Assembly (NCBI GenBank): GCA_031273585.1
Contig: JAISRP010000063.1
Coordinates: forward strand, 1-5,327
Direction of reading: 5' to 3'
Length of the DNA: 5,327 nt
Origin: Synergistaceae bacterium
GTDB taxonomy: Bacteria > Synergistota > Synergistia > Synergistales > Synergistaceae
The position numbers were made by a program, and so were the translations under genes. Positions 5,275 to 5,327 of the stretch are shown in pieces; positions within the stretch are counted from its first letter, which is position 1, and every line of letters begins with the position of its first letter. The notes below the pieces were generated by a model. That model was given only the letters and a program-made list of their open reading frames with translations. It ran no database searches and was not told where the DNA came from.

Positions 5275-5327
5275 GTTTTCGCCCTTCGGGCGAAAACAAA
5301 AAAAATGGGATGGGGGTCCGGGGGACT
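5246..5327. repeat. 82-nt imperfect inverted repeat, REP/MITE-like, at the window end
   Basis: The outer arms AGCTCCCTGGACCC (5246-5259) and GGGTCCGGGGGACT (5314-5327) agree at 11 of 14 positions as inverted repeats, and two of the three differences still allow G-U pairs. Inside, TTGTTTTCGCCC (5273-5284) and GGGCGAAAACAA (5288-5299) are perfect 12-nt arms with a TTC loop, extended by six further pairs (5266-5271 with 5301-5306) after one mismatch. The whole could fold as one long hairpin. It has no coding content. The element ends exactly at the window edge, so it may continue. Confidence 0.6.

Noticed and set aside
5266..5306. Inner AT/GC hairpin as a bidirectional intrinsic terminator
   Set aside because: On both strands the GC core is followed by an A-rich run and not a T-rich one; the T-rich part precedes the core. 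The stem at 5235-5255 fits a terminator better.
1..5327. CRISPR array, tRNA, rRNA, transposase, defence system or riboswitch
   Set aside because: I found no regularly spaced direct repeats, no cloverleaf, no rRNA-like segment and no transposase or effector motifs. The intergenic regions are too short or lack the conserved cores of known riboswitches.

Overview
This is a GC-rich bacterial window with four protein genes in two divergent pairs. The organism is probably an anaerobic, envelope-bearing bacterium. Heavy use of AGG for Arg and ATA for Ile in a GC-rich background, TTG starts, and GC-hairpin repeats between genes would fit Synergistota. That assignment is an inference from style and has not been tested by any search. 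Both ends of the window lie in repeat-like, homopolymer-rich DNA, as expected of a short contig that broke at dispersed repeats.

Layout. Positions 1-141 hold no gene: a T run, G/C runs, and one copy of a ~32-nt repeat. On the minus strand, 1983-142 encodes a full-length membrane-anchored FlaA1/PglF/WbpM-type NDP-sugar 4,6-dehydratase. Its upstream neighbour on the same strand (2467-2015) is a small helical protein I do not recognise. A ~210-bp divergent intergenic region follows, with a candidate extended -10 promoter for the leftward pair and two inverted repeats. On the plus strand, 2681-3586 encodes a YitT-family membrane protein with a C-terminal DUF2179 domain. Four bases later comes 3591-5174, a MurJ/MviN-family flippase. 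After it (5175-5327) are a second, oppositely oriented copy of the ~32-nt repeat, a good intrinsic terminator, and an 82-nt imperfect inverted repeat cut by the window end.

How the genes may work together. The dehydratase would start synthesis of a 6-deoxy amino sugar nucleotide for a surface glycan. The MurJ relative could flip a lipid-linked glycan across the inner membrane. The flippase keeps the MurJ fold but appears to lack several charged residues that are essential in E. coli MurJ. It is therefore uncertain whether it moves lipid II or another lipid-linked oligosaccharide. The role of the YitT protein is unknown, but its tight coupling to the flippase suggests a shared envelope function. 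I saw no RNA gene, CRISPR array, transposase or defence system. The most unusual material is the flanking repeats, the atypical flippase and the orphan small protein.
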